DNA of 64,000 nt from Paraburkholderia sp. Ac-20340 (GTDB lineage Bacteria; Pseudomonadota; Gammaproteobacteria; Burkholderiales; Burkholderiaceae). Positions 57,024 to 64,000 of this stretch are shown here, piece by piece. The notes below the pieces were generated by a model. It was not told the DNA's origin, made no database searches, and was given only the letters and a program-made list of their open reading frames with translations. Location of the stretch: assembly GCF_017104965.1 (NCBI RefSeq), contig NZ_JAAGPR010000003.1:310001-374000 (forward strand), given 5' to 3'. Position numbers and translations under genes: made by a program. The stretch's first letter is position 1, and the number at the start of each line of letters is the position of its first letter.

Positions 57024-58322
57024 ATGAAAAAAGGCTTCTACACGATCATCGCCGCGCAGTTCGTCTCGTCGCTCGCCGACAACGCACTTCTGATCGCGGC
57101 AATCGCGCTGCTCACGGTGATTTCCTCGCCGGCCTGGGTCACGCCGCTGCTGCAGATCTTCTTTACCGTCTCCTACGTGCTGCTTGCGCCCTTCGTCGGT
57201 GCTTTCGCGGATGCGCTGCAAAAGCGGCACGTGATGTTCGTCTCGAACGCGCTCAAGGCAACCGGCTGCCTGATGATGATCGCGGGCGTGCATCCGATGC
57301 TCGCGTATGGCGTGGTCGGCTTCGGCGCGGCGGCTTACTCGCCCGCAAAGTACGGAATCCTCACTGAATTGCTGCCCGCCGAAAAGCTGGTGGCGGCCAA
57401 CGCGTGGCTGGAATCGGCGACGGTGCTTTCGACGATCGTCGGCACGATGATGGGCGGCGCGCTGGTCTCCACTTACGCCGAGCGCTTCATCACGCGTCAT
57501 CCGATGCCGCTGATCCATTCGGCCGCGGATCTCGCGATGCTCGCGACGATGATCACCTATGCAATCGCCGCGCTCATCAACATCGGCGTTCCCGACACCG
57601 GCGCGCGCTATGAAAACCGTCTGAAGCAGCCGGGCCGGCTCGTCTCCGATTTCACGCACTGCTTCAACGTGCTCTGGGCCGACAAGCTCGCGCAGATCGC
57701 GCTGTGGGTCACGACCCTGATGTGGGGCGCGGCCGTCACGCTGCAATTGCTGGTGCTCAAATGGGCCGACGCCAACCTCGGTCTTTCGCTTTCGAAGGCT
57801 GCCGTGATGCAGGGCGTGACCGGTTTGGGCATTGCGCTGGGCGCCGCCGCTGCGGCCGCGTGGGTCTCGTTGCGCGCTTCGCTGCGCGTGCTGCCCGTGG
57901 GCGTGCTGTGCGGCGTCGTGGCCATGGCGATGGCGTTCTACAGCAAAGGCCTGTTTCCGCCAGGCGAAGGCGTGCGTTTCGGCAGCTTCATCATGCCCTT
58001 CTACCTGCTGTTTGCTTATCCGCTGATGGTGCTGCTCGGCACGCTCGCGGGTTTTTTCATCGTGCCGATGAACGCCCTGCTCCAGCATCGCGGCGCGACC
58101 CTGCTTTCGGCCGGCCACTCGATCGCCGTGCAGAACTTCAACCAGAACCTGGCCGTCCTGCTGATGCTCGGCGCCTACGCGCTGCTGCTGACGGCGAAGA
58201 TGCCGGTGCAGTGGATCATCGTCGTGTTCGGCACGTTCGTTTCGGGGATGATCTGGCTCGCGATGCGGCGCAGTGCGGCAAACGCACGCACGATCGATAT
58301 GCAGGCGCTGGTGGACGAGTAG
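57024..58322 (+). CDS. lplT: Lysophospholipid transporter LplT-like MFS protein (copy 2)
   Basis: A 432-residue major facilitator, closely similar over its whole length to the protein at 13974-15284: both open MKKGFYTI, share FSSLADNALLIAAIALL-like sequence (VSSLADNALLIAAIALL here), VGFGAAAYSPAKYGILTEL and NALLQHRG. It should move lysophospholipids across the inner membrane. No aas gene is adjacent. Start ATG 57024, after the suhB terminator, so it has its own promoter or reads through. mutS follows 177 bases later. Confidence 0.87.
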   Translation: MKKGFYTIIAAQFVSSLADNALLIAAIALLTVISSPAWVTPLLQIFFTVSYVLLAPFVGAFADALQKRHVMFVSNALKATGCLMMIAGVHPMLAYGVVGFGAAAYSPAKYGILTELLPAEKLVAANAWLESATVLSTIVGTMMGGALVSTYAERFITRHPMPLIHSAADLAMLATMITYAIAALINIGVPDTGARYENRLKQPGRLVSDFTHCFNVLWADKLAQIALWVTTLMWGAAVTLQLLVLKWADANLGLSLSKAAVMQGVTGLGIALGAAAAAAWVSLRASLRVLPVGVLCGVVAMAMAFYSKGLFPPGEGVRFGSFIMPFYLLFAYPLMVLLGTLAGFFIVPMNALLQHRGATLLSAGHSIAVQNFNQNLAVLLMLGAYALLLTAKMPVQWIIVVFGTFVSGMIWLAMRRSAANARTIDMQALVDE

Positions 58323-58423
58323 TTCTTCGGCGCCCGACAACCGTCGACGCACAACCCATCGACGCAGAATCCCCGTCAATCTGGCGCGCATTCCTACGCT
58401 ATCGCGCAAGGATTTGCACGCCG

Positions 58424-58441
58424 CCTGGCCATCCGGCCAGG
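58424..58441. repeat. Hairpin before mutS (right flank of second lplT)
   Basis: Arms CCTGGCC/GGCCAGG around ATCC, 76 bases before the mutS start. Nearly identical to the core of the hairpin at 56922-56950. Confidence 0.7.
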
Positions 58442-58499
58442 TTCACGCGCCCCCGCCGCGGGTTAAACTCACGCCCTGAACCTTAGCAAGACTCCGAGG

Positions 58500-61214
58500 A
58501 TGGCTACACACACCGCCAGCGCCGGCGACATCGCGCAACACACCCCCATGATGCAGCAATACCTGCGCATCAAGGCCGACCACCCGGACACGCTCGTGTT
58601 CTACCGGATGGGCGACTTCTATGAGCTGTTCTTCGGCGACGCCGAGAAAGCCGCGCGCCTGCTCGATCTGACACTCACGCAGCGCGGCGCATCAGCCGGC
58701 AATCCGATCAAGATGGCGGGCATCCCGCACCACGCCTGCGAAGGTTATCTCGCCAAGCTGGTGAAGCTCGGCGAATCCGTGGCGATCTGCGAACAGATCG
58801 GCGATCCGGCCACCTCCAAAGGCCCGGTCGAGCGCAAGGTCGTGCGTGTGGTCACGCCCGGTACGCTCACCGACGCCGCCCTGCTCTCGGATAAAAACGA
58901 CGTCTACCTGATGGCGGTCTGCCCCGGCCACAACCGGCGCGGCGTGACCGTGAACGTCGGCCTCGCGTGGCTCAATCTGGCGAGCGGCGCGCTGCGTCTG
59001 GCCGAAGTCGCGCCGGAACAGGTTGCTACCGCGTTCGAGCGCATCCGTCCCGCTGAAGTGCTGGTCGCGGACATGCCTTCGGAATCGTCGGGCTGGGCGC
59101 CGCCGGCGGGCGTGGGCGCGCTCACGCGCGTACCGTCGTGGCACTTCGACCTCGCCTCGGGCAAGCAGCGCCTGTGCGACCAGATGGACGTGGCAAGCCT
59201 CGACGGCTTCGGCGCGCAAACGCTCACGAGCGCCTGCGGCGCGGCCGGCGCGCTGCTGCTTTACGCTGCAGCCACGCAAGGCCAGCAATTGCGCCACGTG
59301 CGCAGCCTCAAGGTCGAAGCGGAATCGGAATACATCGGCCTCGATCCGGCCACGCGGCGCAATCTCGAATTGACCGAGACGCTGCGCGGCACGGAATCGC
59401 CCACGCTCTGTTCGCTGCTCGACACCTGCAGCACGACCATGGGCAGCCGTTTGCTGCGTCACTGGCTGCATCATCCGCCGCGCGACGCCGCCATCGCGCA
59501 AATGCGCCAGCAGGCGATCGGCGCGCTGCTCGACGCGCCGCCGCCGGCGAGCGTCGACTCCCTGCGTAGCGCGTTGCGCCAGATCGCCGACGTCGAACGT
59601 ATTACGGGGCGTCTTGCCCTGCTGTCGGCGCGTCCGCGCGACCTGTCCAGCCTGCGCGATACCTTCGCCGCACTGCCCACCCTGCGCGAGCAGGTCGCCA
59701 TGGCGGGCGGTGCATCCGCGTCGCTTGCACGCATTGTCGATGCGCTGGAGCCGCCTGCCGAATGCGCCGATCTGCTGCAGCGCGCGGTCGCGCCCGAACC
59801 CGCCGCGATGATTCGCGACGGCGGCGTCATCGCACGCGGCTACGACGCGGAACTCGACGAGTTGCGCGACATGTCGGAAAACTGCGGCCAGTTCCTGATC
59901 GATCTGGAAGCACGCGAGCGCACGCGTACCGGCATCGGCAATCTGCGGGTCGAGTACAACAAGGTGCACGGCTTCTATATCGAAGTCACGCGCGGTCAGA
60001 CCGACAAGGTGCCCGACGACTATCGCCGCCGTCAGACGCTCAAGAACACCGAGCGTTACATCACGCCCGAACTGAAGACGTTCGAGGACAAGGCGCTGTC
60101 CGCACAGGAACGTGCGCTTGCGCGCGAGAAGGGTCTGTACGACGCGTTGCTGCAGGCGCTGCTGCCCTTTATCGCCGATTGCCAGCGGGTGGCCGCCGCG
60201 CTTGCGGAACTCGATCTGCTCGCCGCGTTTGCGGAACGCGCACGCGCGCTCGACTGGAGCGCGCCGGCGTTTTCCGAAGCGCCGGGCATCGAGATCGAAC
60301 AGGGGCGCCATCCGGTGGTCGAGGCGCAGGTCGAGCAGTTCATCGCCAACGACTGCGCGCTTCACGCCGACCGCAAGCTGCTGCTCATCACCGGCCCGAA
60401 CATGGGCGGTAAATCGACGTTCATGCGTCAGACCGCGCTGATCGCCCTGCTCGCCTATGTGGGCAGCTACGTGCCTGCACGGCGCGCGCGTTTTGGCCCG
60501 ATCGACCGCATCTTCACGCGTATCGGCGCGGCGGACGATCTCGCGGGCGGACGTTCGACCTTCATGGTCGAAATGACCGAAGCCGCGGCGATTCTCAACG
60601 ATGCCACGCCGCAAAGTCTCGTGCTGATGGACGAGATCGGGCGCGGCACGTCCACCTTCGACGGCCTCGCGCTGGCGTGGGCGATCGCGCGGCATCTGCT
60701 CGCGAGCAACGGTTGCCATACGCTGTTCGCCACGCACTACTTCGAGCTCACGCAACTGCCTGCGGAATTTGCGCAGGCGGCTAACGTGCATCTTTCGGCG
60801 GTCGAGCATGGGCACGGCATCGTGTTCCTGCACTCGGTCAGCGAAGGGCCGGCGAACCAGAGTTACGGTTTGCAGGTTGCGCAGCTCGCGGGCGTGCCGA
60901 ACGCGGTGATCCGCGCGGCGCGCAAGCATCTCGTGCATCTGGAGCAACTGTCGGCGGGCCAGCCGACACCGCAACTCGATCTGTTCGCCGCGCCCGCTGC
61001 ATCGATCGACGCGTTCGACGAGATCGACGATCCTCGCGACCACGACACGCGTAACGCGCAGCACTACGTGGAAGACGCGCCCGCCGATCCCGCAGCCGCA
61101 CTGGTTGCCGAACGTCTGCGCGCGCTCGATCCAAACGAGTTGCGCCCGCGCGAAGCGCTCGACCTCCTGTACGAACTGCATGAGCTGGCGAGCAAGCCGG
61201 ACGCCAGCCGCTAA
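58500..61214 (+). CDS. mutS: DNA mismatch repair protein MutS
   Basis: A 904-residue mismatch-recognition ATPase. The mismatch-probing F-x-E motif is Phe40-x-Glu42 in GDFYELFF. The ATPase has Walker [12 protein letters not shown] near residue 632, [16 protein letters not shown] and [10 protein letters not shown]. Domain order is intact: mismatch-binding, connector, lever, clamp, ATPase and a C-terminal tail. Slightly longer than E. coli MutS (853), mostly through an acidic linker near 840-870. ATG 58500 after CCGAGG. A TAAACT at 58464 could be its -10. Confidence 0.97.
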   Translation: MATHTASAGDIAQHTPMMQQYLRIKADHPDTLVFYRMGDFYELFFGDAEKAARLLDLTLTQRGASAGNPIKMAGIPHHACEGYLAKLVKLGESVAICEQIGDPATSKGPVERKVVRVVTPGTLTDAALLSDKNDVYLMAVCPGHNRRGVTVNVGLAWLNLASGALRLAEVAPEQVATAFERIRPAEVLVADMPSESSGWAPPAGVGALTRVPSWHFDLASGKQRLCDQMDVASLDGFGAQTLTSACGAAGALLLYAAATQGQQLRHVRSLKVEAESEYIGLDPATRRNLELTETLRGTESPTLCSLLDTCSTTMGSRLLRHWLHHPPRDAAIAQMRQQAIGALLDAPPPASVDSLRSALRQIADVERITGRLALLSARPRDLSSLRDTFAALPTLREQVAMAGGASASLARIVDALEPPAECADLLQRAVAPEPAAMIRDGGVIARGYDAELDELRDMSENCGQFLIDLEARERTRTGIGNLRVEYNKVHGFYIEVTRGQTDKVPDDYRRRQTLKNTERYITPELKTFEDKALSAQERALAREKGLYDALLQALLPFIADCQRVAAALAELDLLAAFAERARALDWSAPAFSEAPGIEIEQGRHPVVEAQVEQFIANDCALHADRKLLLITGPNMGGKSTFMRQTALIALLAYVGSYVPARRARFGPIDRIFTRIGAADDLAGGRSTFMVEMTEAAAILNDATPQSLVLMDEIGRGTSTFDGLALAWAIARHLLASNGCHTLFATHYFELTQLPAEFAQAANVHLSAVEHGHGIVFLHSVSEGPANQSYGLQVAQLAGVPNAVIRAARKHLVHLEQLSAGQPTPQLDLFAAPAASIDAFDEIDDPRDHDTRNAQHYVEDAPADPAAALVAERLRALDPNELRPREALDLLYELHELASKPDASR

Positions 61215-61269
61215 GCGTCGCCTCGCGACGCCGCCGTGGCCATCACGATATGGCCGCGGCGGTTCTGCT

Positions 61270-62550
61270 TTGCCTGCTCTGCAACGTGCGCTGGCCGCAC
61301 TGCTTCTGCCTGGCGCGCTTGCCTTAGCAGGCAACGCATACGCAGCACCCACGCAAACGCCCACCTGGCGCTACGCGTTCGCCGTCGTGGCGAACGTCGT
61401 CACCGAACCCGGCGACGAAACCACGCTGCAGCGCCTGATCGACGCGATCGGGCGCGATCCGCAGATCTCCTTTCTCGTCTACGACGGCAATATCAAAGGC
61501 CCGCGCGAATCGTGCCTCGACCGTCTCTATGAACGTCGCCACACGCTGCTCGATGCATCGCGCGCGCCGGTTGTCTTCGTGCCCGGTCAACGCGACTGGG
61601 TCACTTGCGGCAGCAGCGGCGCCGGTGGCTACGATCCGGTCGAACGGCTCGATTTCCTGCGCCAGAACTTCTATGCCGATGCCAAGGCGCTCGGCGAGAC
61701 CCCGCTTTCGCTCACGCGCGAAAGCGAAGTCTCCCGTTTCCGGCCTTATCGCGAAAACGTGCGCTGGCAGGTGGGTGACACGGTGTTCGTCGCGCTCAAT
61801 GCACCCAGCGGCAACAATCACTATCTGAACGCGGGCGGCCGCAACGGCGAGTTCGAAGACCGCGTGATCGCCAATGGTTTCTGGCTCGAACATGCGGCGG
61901 AGTTTGCGCGTCGCCGTAACGCACGCGCCATCGTCATCTTTATGCAGGCCGACGTATTCCCCGAGCGCGAAGAACGCAACGACCGCTTCGCCTGGCTGCG
62001 CTTTCACCGCGCGCCGCGCGACGGCTACGCGGAACTGCGCCGCAGCCTGCTCAAGCTCGCCGATAACTTCCGCGGCCCGATCGTCATCGTGAATCCCGAC
62101 GAAGCCAGGCTGCCGCGCGGCTTCACCATCGAGCAGCCATTGCGCAACGAAAAAGGAATCAGGATTGCTAACGTAACGCGCGTCGCGTTTTCGCTGCGTG
62201 ATCCGCTTACGCAGTGGCTGCAGATCGACGCGGACATGGCACGTAATACGCCGCTACGCGTCAGCGTTCACGACGTACCGAAGCATCTGCCCTTGCTGCC
62301 CACGCAGCCGCAACCGATCGTGCCCGACATGCCCGAGATTTCGTCGATGCCCGATGTCACGGAAATTCCGGGCATGCAGCAGGCGCCCGATCTCAACGCA
62401 GCGAGTTCGGCCAGCGGCAGTGGCGTGAGTGAAACGGGGATGTTTGGCGCGCCGCCGGCATCGGGCGCATCGCAAACGGTTGCGCCACCAAGACCACTGA
62501 TGCCGCCGCCGTGGATTCAGCAGCAAACGCCCGCCGCGCCTTCGAACTGA
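61270..62550 (+). CDS. Exported metallophosphoesterase-like protein with degenerate motifs
   Basis: A 426-residue exported protein. A signal peptide of about 25 residues (LPALQRALAALLLPGALAL, cleavage near AYA-AP) requires a start near TTG 61270; no better start exists after the mutS stop. The order of segments suggests a calcineurin-like phosphoesterase fold, but metal ligands look lost: the usual DxH stretch reads VVANVVTEPG, GDxxD reads VYDGNIKG, GNHE reads VPGQRDW, and a late His stretch reads IFMQADVF. The last 140 residues are Pro/Met/Gln-rich and disordered. The fold call is inference. A catalytic role cannot be claimed. Confidence 0.68.
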   Translation: MPALQRALAALLLPGALALAGNAYAAPTQTPTWRYAFAVVANVVTEPGDETTLQRLIDAIGRDPQISFLVYDGNIKGPRESCLDRLYERRHTLLDASRAPVVFVPGQRDWVTCGSSGAGGYDPVERLDFLRQNFYADAKALGETPLSLTRESEVSRFRPYRENVRWQVGDTVFVALNAPSGNNHYLNAGGRNGEFEDRVIANGFWLEHAAEFARRRNARAIVIFMQADVFPEREERNDRFAWLRFHRAPRDGYAELRRSLLKLADNFRGPIVIVNPDEARLPRGFTIEQPLRNEKGIRIANVTRVAFSLRDPLTQWLQIDADMARNTPLRVSVHDVPKHLPLLPTQPQPIVPDMPEISSMPDVTEIPGMQQAPDLNAASSASGSGVSETGMFGAPPASGASQTVAPPRPLMPPPWIQQQTPAAPSN

Positions 62551-62607
62551 TCGCCGCAGGACAGCGGGGCGACACAGAAAGCGGATTGAAATCGAATCTG
62601 AAACGAA

Positions 62608-62633
62608 ATGCGCCGGCATAAGAGCCGGCGCAT
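62608..62633. terminator. Hairpin between convergent genes
   Basis: Ten-base-pair perfect stem ATGCGCCGGC/GCCGGCGCAT around ATAAGA. T-content after the stem is modest on the reverse side (TTCGTTTC). Confidence 0.6.
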
Positions 62634-62650
62634 GGAACTACGGGTGTTGC

Positions 62651-63196
62651 TTAGTGCAGGGTAGGCTTCGAATCGGCTTCGTCGCCGTCTTCGTCTTCAT
62701 CTTCGTCGACGACTTCGAGGCCATCCGCGCCGTGCGCGTGCTCATGTTCGATTTCGTCTTCGGTCGCCTGACGCACTTCCTTGACCGACAGCGAGAAACG
62801 CAGCGCCATGCCGGCGAGCGGGTGATTGCCGTCGAGCACGACCTTGTCTTCTGCCACGTCGGTGACCGTGTAGATGAGCGCGTCGAGGTCTTCGTCGCCC
62901 TCTTCCGGCGTGCCTTCGAACTGCATGCCGACTTCGAGCGGTTCCGGGAAGCGGCCACGCGGCTCGATCTTCACCAGCTCCGGGTCGTACTCGCCGAATG
63001 CATCCTGCGGCTCAAGCTGGATCTGGGTCTCGAAGCCCGGCTCCTTGCCGTCCAGCACTTCCTCGATCTTGGGGAACGTGCCATCATAGCCGCCGTGCAG
63101 ATAGACCATCGGCTCGTCGCTTTCCTCAATCAGATTGCCCTGCGCATCCGATAGCTTGTAAGCGACCGACACGACGGTGTCCTTTGCGATTTTCAT
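62651..63196 (-). CDS. FKBP-type peptidyl-prolyl isomerase, SlyD-like
   Basis: A 181-residue cytoplasmic FKBP with an insert-in-flap plan like SlyD: MKIAKDTVVSVAYKLSDAQG, then YLHGGYDGTFPKIEEVLDG, the flap domain (EPQDAFGEYDPELV) and GNHPLAGMALRFSLSV. The tail is rich in His, Asp and Glu (EHEHAHGADG, then a DEDEDEDGDE run), which could bind nickel or other metals, but it lacks the many Cys/His of E. coli SlyD. ATG 63196. It diverges from the cupin gene with only 32 bases between starts. Confidence 0.92.
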   Translation of the reverse strand: MKIAKDTVVSVAYKLSDAQGNLIEESDEPMVYLHGGYDGTFPKIEEVLDGKEPGFETQIQLEPQDAFGEYDPELVKIEPRGRFPEPLEVGMQFEGTPEEGDEDLDALIYTVTDVAEDKVVLDGNHPLAGMALRFSLSVKEVRQATEDEIEHEHAHGADGLEVVDEDEDEDGDEADSKPTLH

Positions 63197-63228
63197 TCGA
63201 TTCTCCAGATTACAGACCTCATTATACG

Positions 63229-64000
63229 ATGCCCAAGCGGTCCCCTGAGCACCCGGAGGACGCCCGCAAGCAGCGCGCCTCCCCTTCCCTGGCATGTCCT
63301 GCGCCCGATACGCCCACGCCGCTGCTAGGTGGCCTGAGTCCCGCGCAGTTCATGAAGAAATACTGGCAGAAAAAGCCATTGTTGATCCGCCAGGCGATAC
63401 CCGGCATCGAAGCGCCGCTCACGCGCGACGAACTGTTCGAGCTGGCCGACAGCGAAGATGTGGAATCGCGCCTCATCACGCATTTCCGCAAGCGCTGGGC
63501 GCTCGAACACGGCCCGTTTGCCGCCGATGAACTGCCCACACCCAAAACGCGCCAGTGGACGCTGCTCGTGCAGGGCGCCGATCTGCACAACGATCGCGCC
63601 CGCGCACTGCTCGAACGCTTCCGTTTTGCGCCCGACGCGCGCCTGGACGATCTGATGATCTCCTACGCGAGTGATGGCGGCGGCGTCGGCCCGCATTTCG
63701 ACTCCTACGACGTGTTTCTCCTGCAGGTGCATGGCACGCGCCGCTGGCGCATCGGCGCGCAGCGCGATCTGTCCTTGCAGGAAGGTATGCCGCTCAAGAT
63801 TCTTGCGAATTTCGAGCCGGAAGAAGAATGGGTGCTGGAGCCGGGCGACATGCTGTATCTGCCGCCCCACATCGCGCACGACGGCGTGGCCGAAGGCGAG
63901 TGCATGACGTGCTCGATCGGCTTTCGTTCGCCTTCCACCGACGAACTCACGAGCCAGTTCCTCTATTGGCTCGCCGAACGCGGCACGGAGAGTGCGGAAA
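63229..64000 (+). CDS. Cupin/JmjC-type ribosomal oxygenase, RoxA/YcfD-like, clipped at the window end
   Basis: The first 257 residues of a forward gene that runs past the window. A conserved start GGLSPAQFMKKYWQKKPLLI lies near residue 34 and the 2-oxoglutarate/Fe(II) triad is visible: His156-x-Asp158 in VGPHFDSYDVF and His217 in PPHIAHDGV. This pattern and length match YcfD/RoxA, which hydroxylates an arginine of ribosomal protein uL16. ATG 63229 is used although TATACG overlaps it; its first 30 residues are variable. Divergent from the SlyD-like gene. Confidence 0.85.
   Translation, partial: MPKRSPEHPEDARKQRASPSLACPAPDTPTPLLGGLSPAQFMKKYWQKKPLLIRQAIPGIEAPLTRDELFELADSEDVESRLITHFRKRWALEHGPFAADELPTPKTRQWTLLVQGADLHNDRARALLERFRFAPDARLDDLMISYASDGGGVGPHFDSYDVFLLQVHGTRRWRIGAQRDLSLQEGMPLKILANFEPEEEWVLEPGDMLYLPPHIAHDGVAEGECMTCSIGFRSPSTDELTSQFLYWLAERGTESAE

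Overview
The window is an ordinary, gene-dense, GC-rich stretch of a beta-proteobacterial chromosome. Protein content, gene neighbourhoods and start-codon use (many GTG and TTG starts, ATGA start/stop overlaps) point to Burkholderia sensu lato (Burkholderia, Paraburkholderia, Caballeronia or a close relative), on the main chromosome. I see no insertion sequence, prophage, integrase, CRISPR array, toxin-antitoxin pair or recognisable defence system, and no block whose base or codon use stands out.

Layout. 1-5.1 kb: a clipped EamA-type transporter diverges from the lysine/diaminopimelate cluster dapC-dapD-ArsC-like-dapE, followed by prmB. 5.3-10.7 kb: cardiolipin synthase, glutathione peroxidase (reverse), an ABC-F ATPase and a class III CoA transferase. 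10.8-19.7 kb: a small orphan protein, radA, alr, a first LplT-like lysophospholipid transporter, thiD, and a tightly overlapping reverse operon tsaB-rimI-family 4 UDG-DUF1853. 19.8-28.4 kb: acyl-CoA-binding protein, the RNA helicase rhlE behind a long leader, and the glyoxylate shunt genes aceA and aceB with UspA, a LysR regulator and a haloacid dehalogenase between them. 28.4-33.2 kb: small enzymes and regulators, then a reverse tRNA array (Ala followed by three Glu-Asp pairs) downstream of gltX. 33.7-42.4 kb: a patatin-like lipoprotein, an NlpC/P60 hydrolase, the yejABEF peptide importer and fabI. 42.5-50.5 kb: a PXPV-repeat exported protein, tRNA-Ser, lysC, tilS, accA, an AlkA-like glycosylase and cysS. 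50.8-56.8 kb: a TPR protein, two cyclophilins, lpxH, cysE, trmJ and suhB behind a long leader. 57-64 kb: a second LplT-like transporter, mutS, a degenerate metallophosphoesterase-like protein, a SlyD-like FKBP and a clipped cupin oxygenase resembling ribosomal oxygenase RoxA.

Functional themes are core housekeeping: lysine/DAP and cysteine synthesis, envelope lipids (cls, lplT x2, lpxH, fabI, accA), translation and tRNA (gltX, cysS, tilS, tsaB, rimI, prmB, trmJ, eight tRNAs), genome maintenance (radA, mutS, UDG, AlkA-like) and the glyoxylate cycle.

I did not find a clear new multi-gene system. The best leads are small: a DUF1853 protein with nuclease-like acidic/lysine residues translationally coupled to a uracil-DNA glycosylase; a secreted phosphoesterase-fold protein that seems to have lost its metal ligands; a repeated boxA-like element in the suhB leader; near-identical hairpins bracketing the second lplT; and perfect palindromes in front of aceA and the NlpC/P60 gene. 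Coordinates of sites come from reading the sequence by eye. No alignment or database search was run.
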